Shown one piece after another: positions 35,663 to 44,790 of a DNA stretch of 64,000 bases (its first letter is position 1; every line of letters starts with the position of its first letter). Source of the stretch: Bradyrhizobium sp. 1(2017) (GTDB taxonomy: Bacteria; Pseudomonadota; Alphaproteobacteria; Rhizobiales; Xanthobacteraceae); contig NZ_CP050022.2 of assembly GCF_011602485.2 (NCBI RefSeq), positions 310,001-374,000 on the forward strand. Direction: 5' to 3'. The notes under the pieces were generated by a model, which worked only from the letters and a program-made list of their open reading frames with translations, had not been told where the DNA came from and made no database searches. A program made the position numbers and the translations under genes.

Positions 35663-36167
35663 GGGCTTTGATGTTGTATGGCGGCCCAGCAGGGGGCGCG
35701 CGGGGATCGGAAGGGTCGGCTCTATTTACGGAGTCGATTTCGCGGGCGCAATCACCAAATCGCCATAAATGCGAATCTCAGTTCAGCTCTAGAGCGTTGA
35801 TGAACCAAGGCCAATCAGAGGCTTGGTATACCAGAGGCTCGGTCTGCCAACAAAGAAAAGAATATAAATTCATTATTTATGAAGAGAGCCGGGTGCATTG
35901 AAATTGCTATTGGAACGCATCTAAACGGACCATGCCGTCCAAACAGGTCGCACCGGCCCAGTCGTGAGGCCGACACGGTCCCGGGCACGCCGCCGGGGCG
36001 CATTCCGATCCGGCTTGGCCCGATTTGGATATGCGCACTTTGCATTCCACCCCAGCCGCGAGGCCCGACGTGTCGACCGGGGGAATCAGATCGCCTAATG
36101 CTCCGTCCGCGGCGCTCCGAAGCGACGGCTCGGAGAAGTTGCGGTCAGTCGCGGGGGCAGGTCAGGG
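35663..36167. other. Gene-free stretch upstream of sdhC
   Basis: About 500 bases lie between the divergent sdh operon and a TauE/SafE gene. No credible coding sequence is seen. The part at 35850-35890 is unusually AT-rich for this genome (AATATAAATTCATTATTTATG) and may be a promoter or protein-binding region. Confidence 0.6.
35723..35751 (-). promoter_or_regulatory. Candidate promoter of the sdhCDAB operon
   Basis: On the minus strand TTGCGC (35751-35746) and TAAATA (35728-35723) are separated by 17 bases, an acceptable -35/-10 pair. The -10 element ends about 60 bases upstream of the sdhC ATG. This is a pattern match by eye only. Confidence 0.4.
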
Positions 36168-37028
36168 GTGATCGCTGGTCTTGATATCAAGGAGATTCTC
36201 GAGCTCGCGTTGTTGCTGATCGCAACCGGCGCGCTCTCCGGATTCCTCGCCGGCGTGTTCGGCATTGGCGGCGGCGCGATCCTCGTGCCTGTCTTTTACG
36301 AGTGCTTCCGCATTGCCGGGGTGCCGCTCGAGGTGCGCATGCCGCTGTGCGTCGGCACCTCGCTCGCGGTGATCATTCCGACCTCGATCCGTTCGTTCCA
36401 GGCACATTACAGGCGCGGTGCCGTCGACATCACGATCCTGCGCGCGTGGTGGCTGCCGATCGTAATCGGCGTCGCTGCCGGCAGCGTGGTCGCACGCCAC
36501 GCGCCGGAGCGGCTGTTCAAGATCGTGTTCGTCGCCGTCGCCTATTCGGCCGCCGCCCGCCTGATCTTCGCGCGCGAAGGCTGGAGGTTCGGCGAGGATC
36601 TGCCGAAAGGTCCGTTGATGCGCGCCTACGGCTTCTGCGTCGGCATCCTGTCGACGCTGATGGGCATCGGCGGCGGGCTGTTCTCGAACCTGCTGATGAC
36701 CTTCTACGGCCGCCCGATCCACCAGGCGGTCGCGACCTCGTCGGCGCTGGCTGTGCTGATCTCGATCCCCGGCGCGCTCGGCTACATCTATGCCGGCTGG
36801 CCGGCGGCGGCGACCTATCCGGCCGTCGCCGCGCTGCAGATCCCGTTCGCGCTCGGCTATGTCTCGCTGATCGGCGCCGTGCTGGTGATGCCGATGAGCC
36901 TCGTCACCGCGCCGCTGGGTGTGAAAGCGGCACATGCGATGTCGAAGCGGACGCTGGAGATGGCGTTCGGGTGCTATCTCTTTATTGTCGGCAGCCGGTT
37001 TGTGATGAGCCTGGTGGGCGGGCTGTAG
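36168..37028 (+). CDS. TauE/SafE-family membrane permease
   Basis: A 286-residue inner-membrane protein with about eight helices in two related halves. Each half has the family motif: GVFGIGGGAILVPV near residue 30 and LMGIGGGLFSNLLM near residue 165. The family exports or imports small sulfur-containing anions such as sulfite, sulfoacetate or taurine. No sulfur gene is adjacent, so the substrate is unknown. The GTG at 36168 is the best available start; the ribosome binding site is weak. It is convergent with matB across a short family B repeat. Confidence 0.88.
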   Translation: MIAGLDIKEILELALLLIATGALSGFLAGVFGIGGGAILVPVFYECFRIAGVPLEVRMPLCVGTSLAVIIPTSIRSFQAHYRRGAVDITILRAWWLPIVIGVAAGSVVARHAPERLFKIVFVAVAYSAAARLIFAREGWRFGEDLPKGPLMRAYGFCVGILSTLMGIGGGLFSNLLMTFYGRPIHQAVATSSALAVLISIPGALGYIYAGWPAAATYPAVAALQIPFALGYVSLIGAVLVMPMSLVTAPLGVKAAHAMSKRTLEMAFGCYLFIVGSRFVMSLVGGL

Positions 37029-37042
37029 CCGCCGCAAACTCC

Positions 37043-37088
37043 GTCATTGCGAGCCAACGCAGCTTTGTCGCGAGCTCCTCGCAATGAC
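37043..37088. repeat. Short derivative of palindromic repeat family B (copy 3)
   Basis: Only the outer arms remain: GTCATTGCGAG and CTCGCAATGAC, with a 24-base middle. It lies between the convergent ends of the TauE/SafE and matB genes and would form a hairpin in both transcripts. Confidence 0.75.
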
Positions 37089-37104
37089 GAGGCCAGAGCG
37101 CCGC

Positions 37105-38634
37105 CTATTTCTTCGCGTAGATATCCTTGTAGGTATCGCGCAGCACGTTCTTCTGCACCTTGCCCATGGTGTTGCGCGGCAGTTCGTCGACGACGAAGAC
37201 GCGCTTGGGCATCTTGAATTTTGCCAGCCGGCCATCGAGCGCTTTCAGCACGGCAGCTTCAGTGACCTCGGCGCCCTTGTTGCAGACCAGCACCGCCGTG
37301 ACCCCCTCGCCGAAATCGGCATGCGGCACGCCGATCACGGCGGATTCGACCACGCCGGGCATCGCGTCGATCTCGCTTTCGATTTCCTTGGGATACACGT
37401 TGAAGCCGCCGGAGATCACGAGGTCCTTGCCGCGGCCGAGGATGTGGACATAGCCCTTGCCGTCGATCTTGCCGAGATCGCCGGTGATGAAGAAGCCGTC
37501 GGGCCGAAATTCGGACTTGGTCTTCTCCGGCATGCGCCAATAGCCCCTGAACACGTTCGGGCCCTTCACCTCGATCATGCCGATCTCTTCGCGCGGCAGC
37601 TCCTTGCCCGTTTCGGGATCGGTGACGCGCACGGAGACGCCGGGAAGGGGAAAGCCGACCGCGCCGGGCACGCGCTCGCCGTCATAGGGGTTCGAGGTGT
37701 TCATGTTGGTCTCGGTCATGCCGTAGCGCTCGAGCACGGCGTGCCCTGTTCGCGCCGACCATTCGCGATGCGTTTCGGCGAGCAGCGGCGCCGAGCCGGA
37801 GATGAACAGCCGCATGTGTTTTGTGGTCTCGCGCGACAGCGCGGAGTTCTGAAGCAGACGGGTATAGAAGGTCGGCACGCCCATCAACACGGTGGCGCGC
37901 GCCATCAGCTTGACGATCAGGTCGGGATCGAGCTTCGGCAGGAAGATCATCGAGGCGCGCGCGAACAGCGTCACGTTGGTCGCCACGAACAGGCCGTGCG
38001 TGTGGTAGATCGGCAGCGCGTGGATCAGCACGTCCTTGTCGGTGAAGCGCCAGTAATCGACCAGCGAGAGCGAGTTCGAGGCGAGATTGTCGTGCGTCAG
38101 CATCGCGCCCTTGGAGCGGCCGGTGGTGCCCGACGTGTAGAGGATCGCGGCGAGGTCATCGTTTGCGCGAAAGACGGTTGCGAATTCGCTGCTGGCCGTG
38201 TCGGCGGCCTCCGTCAGCGAGCCCTTGCCGTCGGGCCCGAGCGTCTCGACCCTGGCTTTCACCTTTGCGGCGATCGGGGCGAGACCTTCCGCCTTGGAGG
38301 GATCGCAGACCACCAGCGACGGCTCGGCATCGCCGATAAAATAGTCGAGCTCGTTGAGCGTATAGGCGGTGTTGAGCGGCAGATAGACCGCGCCGGCCCG
38401 CACCGTGGCGAGATAGAGCACGATGTTGGCGACGGATTTCTCGACCTGCACCGCGACGCGGTCGCCGGGTTTCACGCCGCGTGCGACCAGCACATTGGCC
38501 ATCTGCCCCGCCCGCGCGATCAGATCGCCATAGCTGATACGGCCGCCGTCCTGCGTCTCGATCGCGAGGCGTTTGGGATCGTCCAGGCCGTCGAACAGGC
38601 GGGAAAACAGGTTGGCGTTGGCAGCTTGGTTCAT
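37105..38634 (-). CDS. matB: Malonyl-CoA synthetase
   Basis: A 509-residue adenylate-forming enzyme. The AMP-binding P-loop is LYTSGTTGRSKGAMLTH, the core motif is RYGMTETNM, and the C-terminal domain has FFITGDLGKID and the catalytic lysine in NTMGKVQKNVLR. The whole sequence closely resembles MatB of Rhodopseudomonas palustris and Rhizobium as I remember them. It makes malonyl-CoA from malonate, ATP and CoA. No malonate carrier (matC) or decarboxylase (matA) is next to it here. GAGGAATG precedes the ATG. It is divergent from an SDR gene with 86 bases between. Confidence 0.95.
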   Translation of the reverse strand: MNQAANANLFSRLFDGLDDPKRLAIETQDGGRISYGDLIARAGQMANVLVARGVKPGDRVAVQVEKSVANIVLYLATVRAGAVYLPLNTAYTLNELDYFIGDAEPSLVVCDPSKAEGLAPIAAKVKARVETLGPDGKGSLTEAADTASSEFATVFRANDDLAAILYTSGTTGRSKGAMLTHDNLASNSLSLVDYWRFTDKDVLIHALPIYHTHGLFVATNVTLFARASMIFLPKLDPDLIVKLMARATVLMGVPTFYTRLLQNSALSRETTKHMRLFISGSAPLLAETHREWSARTGHAVLERYGMTETNMNTSNPYDGERVPGAVGFPLPGVSVRVTDPETGKELPREEIGMIEVKGPNVFRGYWRMPEKTKSEFRPDGFFITGDLGKIDGKGYVHILGRGKDLVISGGFNVYPKEIESEIDAMPGVVESAVIGVPHADFGEGVTAVLVCNKGAEVTEAAVLKALDGRLAKFKMPKRVFVVDELPRNTMGKVQKNVLRDTYKDIYAKK

Positions 38635-38720
38635 GCAACATTCCTCGCCGGCGAAGGCCGGTCAAAACCGAGGGCTGGATTAGCAAAAACCGCCCCGCAG
38701 AAGCAACGGAGACAGTTGGC

Positions 38721-39482
38721 ATGACAAGAAACGGGAAACGCGTGGCCTGGGTCACGGGTGGTGGCAGCGGGATCGGGGAGGCCGGTGCCGAAGCCTTGGC
38801 TGCCGACGGCTGGACGGTGGTGGTGTCCGGCCGCCGCAAGGACGCCCTGGAGACCGTGGTCGCGAAGATCACCAAAACGGGCGGCACGGCCGAGGCCGTC
38901 GCGCTGGACGTGTCCAACGCGGCCGAAGCCCAGAAAGCCGCCGATCAAATCGTCGCGAAGCACGGCCGGATCGACCTGCTCGTGAACAATGCCGGCATCA
39001 ATGTCCCCAAGCGCAGCTGGAAGGACATGGAACTGGAGGGCTGGGACCAGCTGGTCCAGATCAATCTCAACGGCGTGCTCTATTGCATGCGCGCGGTGCT
39101 GCCGACGATGCGCAAGCAGCAGGACGGGTCCATCATCAACGTCTCGTCCTGGGCCGGGCGCCACGTCTCGAAGATGCCGGGCCCGGCCTATACGACAACC
39201 AAGCATGCGGTGCTGGCGCTGACCCATTCCTTCAACATGGACGAATGCGTCAACGGCCTGCGCGCCTGCTGCCTGATGCCGGGCGAGGTGGCGACGCCGA
39301 TCCTGAAGCTGCGCCCGGTGGTGCCGAGCGAGGATGAGCAGGCCAGGATGCTGCAATCCGAAGATCTCGGCCGCACCATCGCCTTCATCGCCAGCATGCC
39401 GCCGCGCGTCTGCATCAACGAGGTGCTGATCAGCCCGACGCATAATCGCGGCTTCATCCAGACGCCGAACAACAGGGATTGA
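38721..39482 (+). CDS. SDR-family oxidoreductase
   Basis: A 253-residue short-chain dehydrogenase of the classical type. The cofactor motif is TGGGSGIG (about 11-18), and NNAGIN lies near residue 92. The catalytic Ser is in SSWAGR and YxxxK is in YTTTKHAV. The C-terminal part has CLMPGEVATPI. It probably acts on a hydroxy- or ketoacid or an alcohol; the substrate cannot be told. GGAGACAG precedes the ATG. Divergent transcription from matB hints at shared control, but a shared pathway is not established. Confidence 0.9.
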   Translation: MTRNGKRVAWVTGGGSGIGEAGAEALAADGWTVVVSGRRKDALETVVAKITKTGGTAEAVALDVSNAAEAQKAADQIVAKHGRIDLLVNNAGINVPKRSWKDMELEGWDQLVQINLNGVLYCMRAVLPTMRKQQDGSIINVSSWAGRHVSKMPGPAYTTTKHAVLALTHSFNMDECVNGLRACCLMPGEVATPILKLRPVVPSEDEQARMLQSEDLGRTIAFIASMPPRVCINEVLISPTHNRGFIQTPNNRD

Positions 39483-39862
39483 GGTGCGACGATCGCACGG
39501 CAATCTCCCCTTGTCGTCCCGGGGCGCGACGAAGTCGCGAGCCCGGGACCCATAACCACAGGGTGTAGTTTGGCGAAGACTCGGAGTTGCCGTCCCGTTC
39601 TCTCTGTGGCTATGCGTCCCGGATCTGCGCTTCGCTTCTGCGGGACGACAGCGGAGTGTGTCGCGCGCTCGCGTTCCCACACGAACGCGCCGCCTCATAG
39701 TTTCACGAATCACAAAGAATTTTTCTCCGAAACCGCCCCGCAAACCCTCCCGTAGTTCGGTCCAACGACGGCACTGCTCATCACTTCGCACTGTTGCAGG
39801 CGCCGTTGTTGCCCAACTCAACGCCGGCCGTTGCCGGTCTCAATTCAATCGGGAGATTCTCC
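39483..39862. other. Gene-free stretch before the fasciclin gene
   Basis: It holds the family A repeat at 39513-39649 and then about 210 bases of leader and promoter for the fasciclin gene. I see no coding sequence and no certain promoter. A weak match to the stress-sigma pattern (GAAAC, 17 bases, CGTA) lies near 39737-39763. Confidence 0.5.
39513..39649. repeat. Palindromic repeat, family A copy 3
   Basis: GTCGTCCCGG and CGGGACGAC form the ends. The left arm contains CGCGACGAAGTCGCG. The core has CATAACCACAGG, TTTGGCGAAGACTCGGAGTT and CTGTGGCTATG, so the inner blocks also pair. Confidence 0.85.
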
Positions 39863-40417
39863 ATGTCGAAGCGTATTGCCTATCTCGCTGCCGCCGCCTT
39901 CAGCGCCCTGGCTATCACCGCGACCGTCGTCGCGCCTGCCAGCGCCGAGGAGAAGACCGTCATGGTGGGCGGCGCCGCGATGTTCCCGTCCAAGAACATC
40001 GTCCAGAACGCCGTCAATTCGAAGGACCACACCACACTGGTCGCGGCGGTGAAGGCGGCCGGCCTGGTGCCGACGCTGGAAAGCAAGGGCCCGTTCACGG
40101 TGTTCGCGCCGACCAACGCCGCCTTCGGCAAGCTGCCGGCCGGTACCGTCGACAATCTGGTCAAGCCCGAGAATAAAGCGACTCTGACCAAGATCCTCAC
40201 CTATCACGTCGTGCCCGGCAAGCTCGCGGCCTCCGACCTCACCGACGGCAAGAAGATGAAGACCGCCGAGGGCGAGGAGCTGACGGTGAAGAAGATGGAC
40301 GGCAAGACCTGGATCGTCGATGCCAAGGGCGGCACCTCGATGGTGACGATTTCCAACGTCAACCAGTCCAACGGCGTCATCCATGTGGTCGATACCGTGC
40401 TGATGCCGGCGACGTAA
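39863..40417 (+). CDS. Secreted fasciclin-domain protein
   Basis: A 184-residue protein. The signal peptide covers about 1-28 (ending VVAPASAEE), followed by one fasciclin (FAS1) domain. FAS1 motifs are TLVAAVKAAGLVPTLESKG with PFTVFAPTNAAF (H1 region), ILTYHVVPGKLAASDL (the YH motif) and GVIHVVDTVLMP (H2). Bacterial FAS1 proteins are periplasmic or extracellular adhesins, often induced by stress; no partner is known here. GGGAG precedes the ATG. A strong terminator follows, separating it from the cytochrome b gene. Confidence 0.93.
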   Translation: MSKRIAYLAAAAFSALAITATVVAPASAEEKTVMVGGAAMFPSKNIVQNAVNSKDHTTLVAAVKAAGLVPTLESKGPFTVFAPTNAAFGKLPAGTVDNLVKPENKATLTKILTYHVVPGKLAASDLTDGKKMKTAEGEELTVKKMDGKTWIVDAKGGTSMVTISNVNQSNGVIHVVDTVLMPAT

Positions 40418-40463
40418 CACCGCGCCCTCCGGTTTCATCCCCCAGACCGGATGCTTTGAGACG

Positions 40464-40494
40464 GCGAGCCGGGGGGACCCGGCTCGCTTTTTTG
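40464..40494 (+). terminator. Rho-independent terminator after the fasciclin gene
   Basis: GCGAGCCGGG pairs perfectly with CCCGGCTCGC around a GGGA loop and is followed by TTTTTTG. Confidence 0.92.
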
Positions 40495-40600
40495 TGACCG
40501 GCATAGCCCGCCGGCATCGATTCGATGCTCGGCGAGGCGTAACGAAAACGGACGTACCGGCGTATAATTGGCATCACACGACGTTCAGGACGGAACCATC

Positions 40601-41230
40601 ATGGCGAGCCTCACAGTCTCCGGCGATCAGGTCAGGGCCACCCCGGCCAAAGTCATCCAGCCGGCCTGGGTTCGGATCATGCACTGGGTCAACGCGCTTG
40701 CCATGATCCTGATGATCCTGTCGGGCTGGCAGATCTACAACGCCTCGCCGCTGTTCGGCTTCACCTTCCCGCGCGAGTACACGCTCGGCGGATGGCTCGG
40801 CGGCGGCCTGCTCTGGCATTTTGCGGCGATGTGGCTGCTGATGATCAACGGCCTTGCCTATCTCATCACCGGTCTTGCCACCGGCCGCTTCCGCAAGAAG
40901 CTGCTGCCGATCACGGCGTCCGGCGTGCTTCACGACGTCAGGGCGGCACTGACCTTCAAGCTCGGCCATGACGATCTCACCGTCTACAATTACGTGCAGC
41001 GCCTGCTCTATGCCGGCATCATCGTGGTCGGGGTGCTGATCGTGCTGTCCGGCCTTGCGATCTGGAAGCCGGTGCAGCTCTATTACCTCGTGATGCTGTT
41101 CGGCGACTATCCGGCCGCGCGCTATGTGCACTTCTTCTGCATGGCCGCGATCTGCGCCTTCCTCGTCATTCACGTCCTGCTCGCGCTCCTGGTGCCGAAG
41201 AGCCTGCGCGCGATGATCATTGGCCGCTGA
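40601..41230 (+). CDS. Membrane cytochrome b561-type protein, partner of the molybdoenzyme
   Basis: A 209-residue protein with four to five membrane helices. HWVNALAMILMILSGWQIYN, LLWHFAAMWLLMINGLAYL and YVHFFCMAAICAFLVIHVLLAL carry the histidines expected to bind two b-type hemes (Ni/Fe-hydrogenase cytochrome b / cytochrome b561 fold). It probably passes quinone-pool electrons to or from the molybdenum protein encoded 14 bases downstream. AGGACGG precedes the ATG, and a TATAAT at 40563 is a possible -10 element without a clear -35. Confidence 0.88.
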   Translation: MASLTVSGDQVRATPAKVIQPAWVRIMHWVNALAMILMILSGWQIYNASPLFGFTFPREYTLGGWLGGGLLWHFAAMWLLMINGLAYLITGLATGRFRKKLLPITASGVLHDVRAALTFKLGHDDLTVYNYVQRLLYAGIIVVGVLIVLSGLAIWKPVQLYYLVMLFGDYPAARYVHFFCMAAICAFLVIHVLLALLVPKSLRAMIIGR

Positions 41231-41244
41231 TTAGGAGAATTGTC

Positions 41245-42027
41245 ATGGCCAAGCGTCCGTTCCTCATCCCCGGCGTCGACAAGCGACTGCTGATCAAGGA
41301 CTCCCTCAAGTCCATGCCCGACGTCACCCGCCGCCGCTTCATCGCGGGCGGCGCCAGCCTGGGCGCGCTGACGCTGCTCACGGGCTGCGACGTGGTCGAC
41401 TCGTCTTCGGCCGAGACCATGCTGGCGAAAGTCTCGAAATTCAACGACGCGGTGCAGGCCTTCATCTTCAATCCCGATGCGCTGGCGCCGACCTTCCCCG
41501 AGAGTGCGATCACCAAGCCGTTCCCGTTCAACGCCTATTACGATCTCGACGACGCGCCCGACATCGATGGCGCCGGCTGGAAGCTCGAGGTGCGCGGCCT
41601 CGTCGACAACAAGAAGTCGTGGACGCTGGACGAGCTCTACAAGCTGCCGCAGGTGACGCAGATCACGCGTCACATCTGCGTCGAGGGCTGGAGCGCGATC
41701 GGCAGCTGGACCGGCACGCCCATGCGCGATTTCCTCAAGCTGATCGGCGCCGACACGCGCGCGAAATACGTCTGGTTCCAGTGCGCCGACAAGGACGGCT
41801 ACAATTCGCCCCTGGACATGCGCAGCGCGCTGCATCCGCAGACCCAGATGACCTTCAAATACGCGAACGAGATCTTGCCGCGCGCCTACGGTTTTCCGAT
41901 GAAGATCCGCGTCCCGACCAAGCTCGGCTTCAAGAACCCGAAGTACGTGGTCTCGATGGAAGTCACGAACGACTACAAGGGCGGCTATTGGGAAGACCAG
42001 GGGTACAATTCGTTCAGCGGGAGCTGA
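41245..42027 (+). CDS. Molybdopterin-dependent oxidoreductase (sulfite oxidase/MsrP-like), Tat lipoprotein
   Basis: A 260-residue enzyme. The N-terminus has a twin-arginine motif at residues 29-31 (TRRRFIAGG) and a lipobox LLTGC with Cys48, so it is predicted to be exported folded and lipid-anchored. The sulfite-oxidase fold follows, with the molybdenum-ligand Cys145 in RHICVEGWSAIGSW. Later blocks are WFQCADKDGYNSPLDM and PRAYGFPMKIRVPTKLGFK. Relatives include MsrP/YedY, which repairs oxidised methionine in the periplasm with a membrane cytochrome b. The upstream gene would be that partner. The substrate is inferred only. Confidence 0.9.
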   Translation: MAKRPFLIPGVDKRLLIKDSLKSMPDVTRRRFIAGGASLGALTLLTGCDVVDSSSAETMLAKVSKFNDAVQAFIFNPDALAPTFPESAITKPFPFNAYYDLDDAPDIDGAGWKLEVRGLVDNKKSWTLDELYKLPQVTQITRHICVEGWSAIGSWTGTPMRDFLKLIGADTRAKYVWFQCADKDGYNSPLDMRSALHPQTQMTFKYANEILPRAYGFPMKIRVPTKLGFKNPKYVVSMEVTNDYKGGYWEDQGYNSFSGS

Positions 42028-42029
42028 CC

Positions 42030-42156
42030 GTCGTCCCGGCGAAGGCCGGGACCCATACCGCGTGATCTTTCCAGGACGCGAGACGGAAGTACCGAACTGC
42101 GAGTCTTCGCCAAACCACGCCCTGTGGTTATGGATCCCGGCCTTCGCCGGGACGAC
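42030..42156. repeat. Palindromic repeat, family A copy 4
   Basis: The arms GTCGTCCCGGCGAAGGCCGG and CCGGCCTTCGCCGGGACGAC are perfect complements. The core has CGAGTCTTCGCCAAACCACG and GTGGTTATGGATCC. It starts two bases after the molybdoenzyme stop and ends six bases before the convergent MFS gene ends. Confidence 0.9.
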
Positions 42157-42161
42157 ATCGG

Positions 42162-43352
42162 CTATCTGGCCGGCCCCACCTTCCTTTGGCACAACGCCGC
42201 CACGGCTCCGAGCGCCAGCAATGCCGCCGACACATTCAGCGCGTAGCTCAAGCTTCCCAGCGCATCCGTGATCGCGCCGACCACGATCGGGCCGAGCGTC
42301 TGGCCGACGCCGAACGAGATCGTCATCGCCGCGATCGCGGTCGGCCACACCTCCGGCGGATAGTTGAAGCGCACGAAGGCGGTGGTCGAGCCGACCACGG
42401 CGAAGAAGGCAACGCCGAACACCACCGCCGAGGTCGCAAGCCATGCCGGTGAATGTCCGAGGATCGGCAGGGCCGCACCCAGCGCGTTGGTGCCGAGGAT
42501 GATGGCGGTGGCGAGACCACCGCGGTCGAGCGCGAGCACGCGGCGCCAGACCCAGGGCGTAACGAACGCGCTGAGGCCGATCAGGCTCCAGAACGCGGCC
42601 TGTGCCGCGGCGCCGCCGCCGCCGTCGCGCACATAGGCGATCATGAAGGTCATGTAGGCGATGTAGCCCGCGCCGAACAGGAAATAGCCGGCCAGGTAAA
42701 TCAGCACGGGAAGAATCGCGAAGGAGGCGTGGCTGCCTTCGGAGAAGCGCGCGCGGCTCTCGATGCGAATCAGGAACAGGGGCACGGTCATCGCGGCCGA
42801 CAGCAGCGTCATCGCCCACCACACCATCCACCACGAGCCTGGCCCGAAGTGCTGCAGCGTGAACGGTGCGATCAGACCCGACGAGAGAATGCCGATGCCG
42901 GGTCCGGCATAGAACAGGCTGAGCAGGAAATTGGCCCGTTCCGGGTACGATTGCGCGATCGCCGCGGCCAGCGCGCCGCCGGCGACGAAGCCGGCCGCGG
43001 CTCCGAGGCCCAGCACAAGGCGGGCAACGCTCAGCGCGACGAAATTCCCCGATAGCGCGCAGGTGGCGAGCGCGGCGACGCAGGCCAGGGTTCCCAGGCG
43101 GATCGCCGCCGCCCAACCAACACGCTGGATCAGCCGGGACGCCACCAGCGCGCCCACGAGATAGCCGACGGCGTTGATGGTGTTCATGAAACCGGCCGCC
43201 GAGTAGGACCAGCCGAGGTCCTCCCGCATGTCGGGCAGCACCAGCGCATAGGCAAAGCGGCCGATGCCGAGCCCGACCGTCGCCGCCAGCGACAGGGTCA
43301 GGATCAGCCGCGCGGGATGTGCGTCGGGCGGAGGGCGGTCAGGAGCGTGCAA
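42162..43352 (-). CDS. MFS transporter, YbfB/YjiJ family
   Basis: A carrier of about 396 residues with twelve predicted membrane helices in two six-helix bundles. The first segment, LILTLSLAATVGLGIGRFAYALVLP, includes GIGRFAY, typical of the YbfB/YjiJ subgroup. The substrate is unknown. The TTG at 43352 is chosen because GGAG lies six bases upstream and the next residues (HAPDRPPPDAHPAR) form a short cytoplasmic tail. The frame is open to 43451 but those extra residues look non-coding. It is convergent with the molybdoenzyme gene and divergent from leuB. Confidence 0.85.
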   Translation of the reverse strand: MHAPDRPPPDAHPARLILTLSLAATVGLGIGRFAYALVLPDMREDLGWSYSAAGFMNTINAVGYLVGALVASRLIQRVGWAAAIRLGTLACVAALATCALSGNFVALSVARLVLGLGAAAGFVAGGALAAAIAQSYPERANFLLSLFYAGPGIGILSSGLIAPFTLQHFGPGSWWMVWWAMTLLSAAMTVPLFLIRIESRARFSEGSHASFAILPVLIYLAGYFLFGAGYIAYMTFMIAYVRDGGGGAAAQAAFWSLIGLSAFVTPWVWRRVLALDRGGLATAIILGTNALGAALPILGHSPAWLATSAVVFGVAFFAVVGSTTAFVRFNYPPEVWPTAIAAMTISFGVGQTLGPIVVGAITDALGSLSYALNVSAALLALGAVAALCQRKVGPAR

Positions 43353-43475
43353 GGGGTTCTCCGGCAGCTGGAGTGTGGCAGGCCCCGCCGGCCTTGCACA
43401 GCCGCAGCGCGGCAATGGTGTCTTGCCAAGCGCGCAACGCCGCTCTAGCACTCCCGCCGAAATTCATCCCCGCTG

Positions 43476-43547
43476 GTCATGCCCGGGCTTGACCCGGGCA
43501 TCCATCCTTCAAGGAAGCTGGATTGCCGGGCCAAGCCCGGCAATGAC
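43476..43547. repeat. Palindromic repeat GTCATGCCCGGG type
   Basis: The ends are GTCAT and ATGAC. Two hairpins, GCCCGGGCTTGACCCGGGC and TTGCCGGGCCAAGCCCGGCAA, flank a TCCTTCAAGGA centre. It lies in the leuB leader, ending 24 bases before the leuB ATG. Confidence 0.8.
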
Positions 43548-43571
43548 GAGAGAAAAACTGAGGACACGACC

Positions 43572-44684
43572 ATGGCGACCCACAAACTGCTGCTGCTTCC
43601 CGGCGACGGTATCGGCCCCGAGGTGATGGGCGAGGTGAAGCGGCTGATCGACTGGCTCAATTCGGCCGGGATCGCCAAGTTCGAGACAGACACCGGCCTC
43701 GTCGGCGGCTCCGCCTATGACGCGCACAAGGTGTCGATCTCCGAGGGCGACATGGCCAAGGCGCTGGCTGCCGACGCCATCATCTTCGGCGCGGTCGGCG
43801 GTCCCAAGTGGGACGCCGTGCCCTACGAGGTGCGCCCGGAAGCCGGCCTGCTCCGCCTGCGCAAGGATCTCGCTTTGTTCGCCAATCTGCGTCCCGCCGT
43901 GTGCTACCCGGCGCTGGCCGACGCCTCGAGCCTGAAGCGCGAGGCGGTCGAAGGCCTCGACATCGTCATCGTGCGCGAGCTCACCGGCGGCGTCTATTTC
44001 GGCGAGCCCAAGACCATCACCGATCTCGGCAACGGCCAGAAGCGCGCGATCGATACCCAGGTCTACGACACCTATGAGATCGAGCGCATCGGCCGCGTCG
44101 CCTTCGAGCTTGCCAAGAAGCGCAAGAACAAGGTGACGTCGATGGAGAAGCGCAACGTCATGAAGTCGGGCGTGCTCTGGAACGAGGTCATGACCCAGGT
44201 CCACAAGCGCGAATATCCCGACGTCACGCTCGAGCATCAGCTCGCCGATTCCGGCGGCATGATGCTGGTGAAATGGCCGAAGCAGTTCGACGTCATCGTC
44301 ACCGACAATCTGTTCGGCGACATGCTCTCCGACATCGCGGCGATGCTGACGGGATCGCTCGGCATGCTCCCCTCGGCCTCGCTCGGCGAGGTCGACGTCA
44401 AGAGCAAGAAGCGCAAGGCGCTGTACGAGCCGGTGCACGGCTCGGCGCCCGATATCGCCGGCAAGGGCCTCGCCAATCCCATTGCGATGATCTCGTCCTT
44501 CGGTATGGCGCTGCGCTACTCCTTCGACATGGGCGCGCTTGCGGACAAGGTCGATGCCGCGATCGCCGCCGTTCTCGCCAGCGGCCTGCGCACCGCCGAC
44601 ATCAAGTCGGAAGGCACCATTGCCGCCACGACCACGCAGATGGGCGAAGCGATTTTGAAGGAATTGCAGAAGCTGCACGCCTGA
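43572..44684 (+). CDS. leuB: 3-isopropylmalate dehydrogenase
   Basis: A 370-residue enzyme. It starts [14 protein letters not shown], and [21 protein letters not shown] and the metal-binding [15 protein letters not shown] match the isopropylmalate dehydrogenase family. [20 protein letters not shown] is the cofactor-binding loop of the NAD-dependent type. It oxidises 3-isopropylmalate in leucine synthesis in the cytoplasm. GAGGACAC precedes the ATG. leuC and leuD lie 11-16 kb away on the other strand. Confidence 0.98.
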   Translation: MATHKLLLLPGDGIGPEVMGEVKRLIDWLNSAGIAKFETDTGLVGGSAYDAHKVSISEGDMAKALAADAIIFGAVGGPKWDAVPYEVRPEAGLLRLRKDLALFANLRPAVCYPALADASSLKREAVEGLDIVIVRELTGGVYFGEPKTITDLGNGQKRAIDTQVYDTYEIERIGRVAFELAKKRKNKVTSMEKRNVMKSGVLWNEVMTQVHKREYPDVTLEHQLADSGGMMLVKWPKQFDVIVTDNLFGDMLSDIAAMLTGSLGMLPSASLGEVDVKSKKRKALYEPVHGSAPDIAGKGLANPIAMISSFGMALRYSFDMGALADKVDAAIAAVLASGLRTADIKSEGTIAATTTQMGEAILKELQKLHA

Positions 44685-44692
44685 GCGGTCTC

Positions 44693-44769
44693 GTAGCCCG
44701 GATGAGCGAAGCGATATCCGGGACCTCGCTTGCCGTGCTCCCGGGTATCGCTGCGCTCACCCGGGCTAC
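44693..44769. repeat. Palindromic repeat GTAGCCCGGATGAGCGAAGC type
   Basis: The ends are GTAGCCCGG and CCGGGCTAC. Inner blocks GATGAGCGAAGCGATATCC and GGTATCGCTGCGCTCACC pair with each other. It is a common rhizobial intergenic element. It ends 21 bases before the acyltransferase ATG, so it lies in that gene's leader. Confidence 0.85.
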
Positions 44770-44790
44770 GATGTCATCGGAGCCCGCCTC

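Noticed and set aside
35879..36184. Small rightward frame upstream of the TauE/SafE gene
   Set aside because: No ribosome binding site, no domain, and a composition typical of random GC-rich frames.
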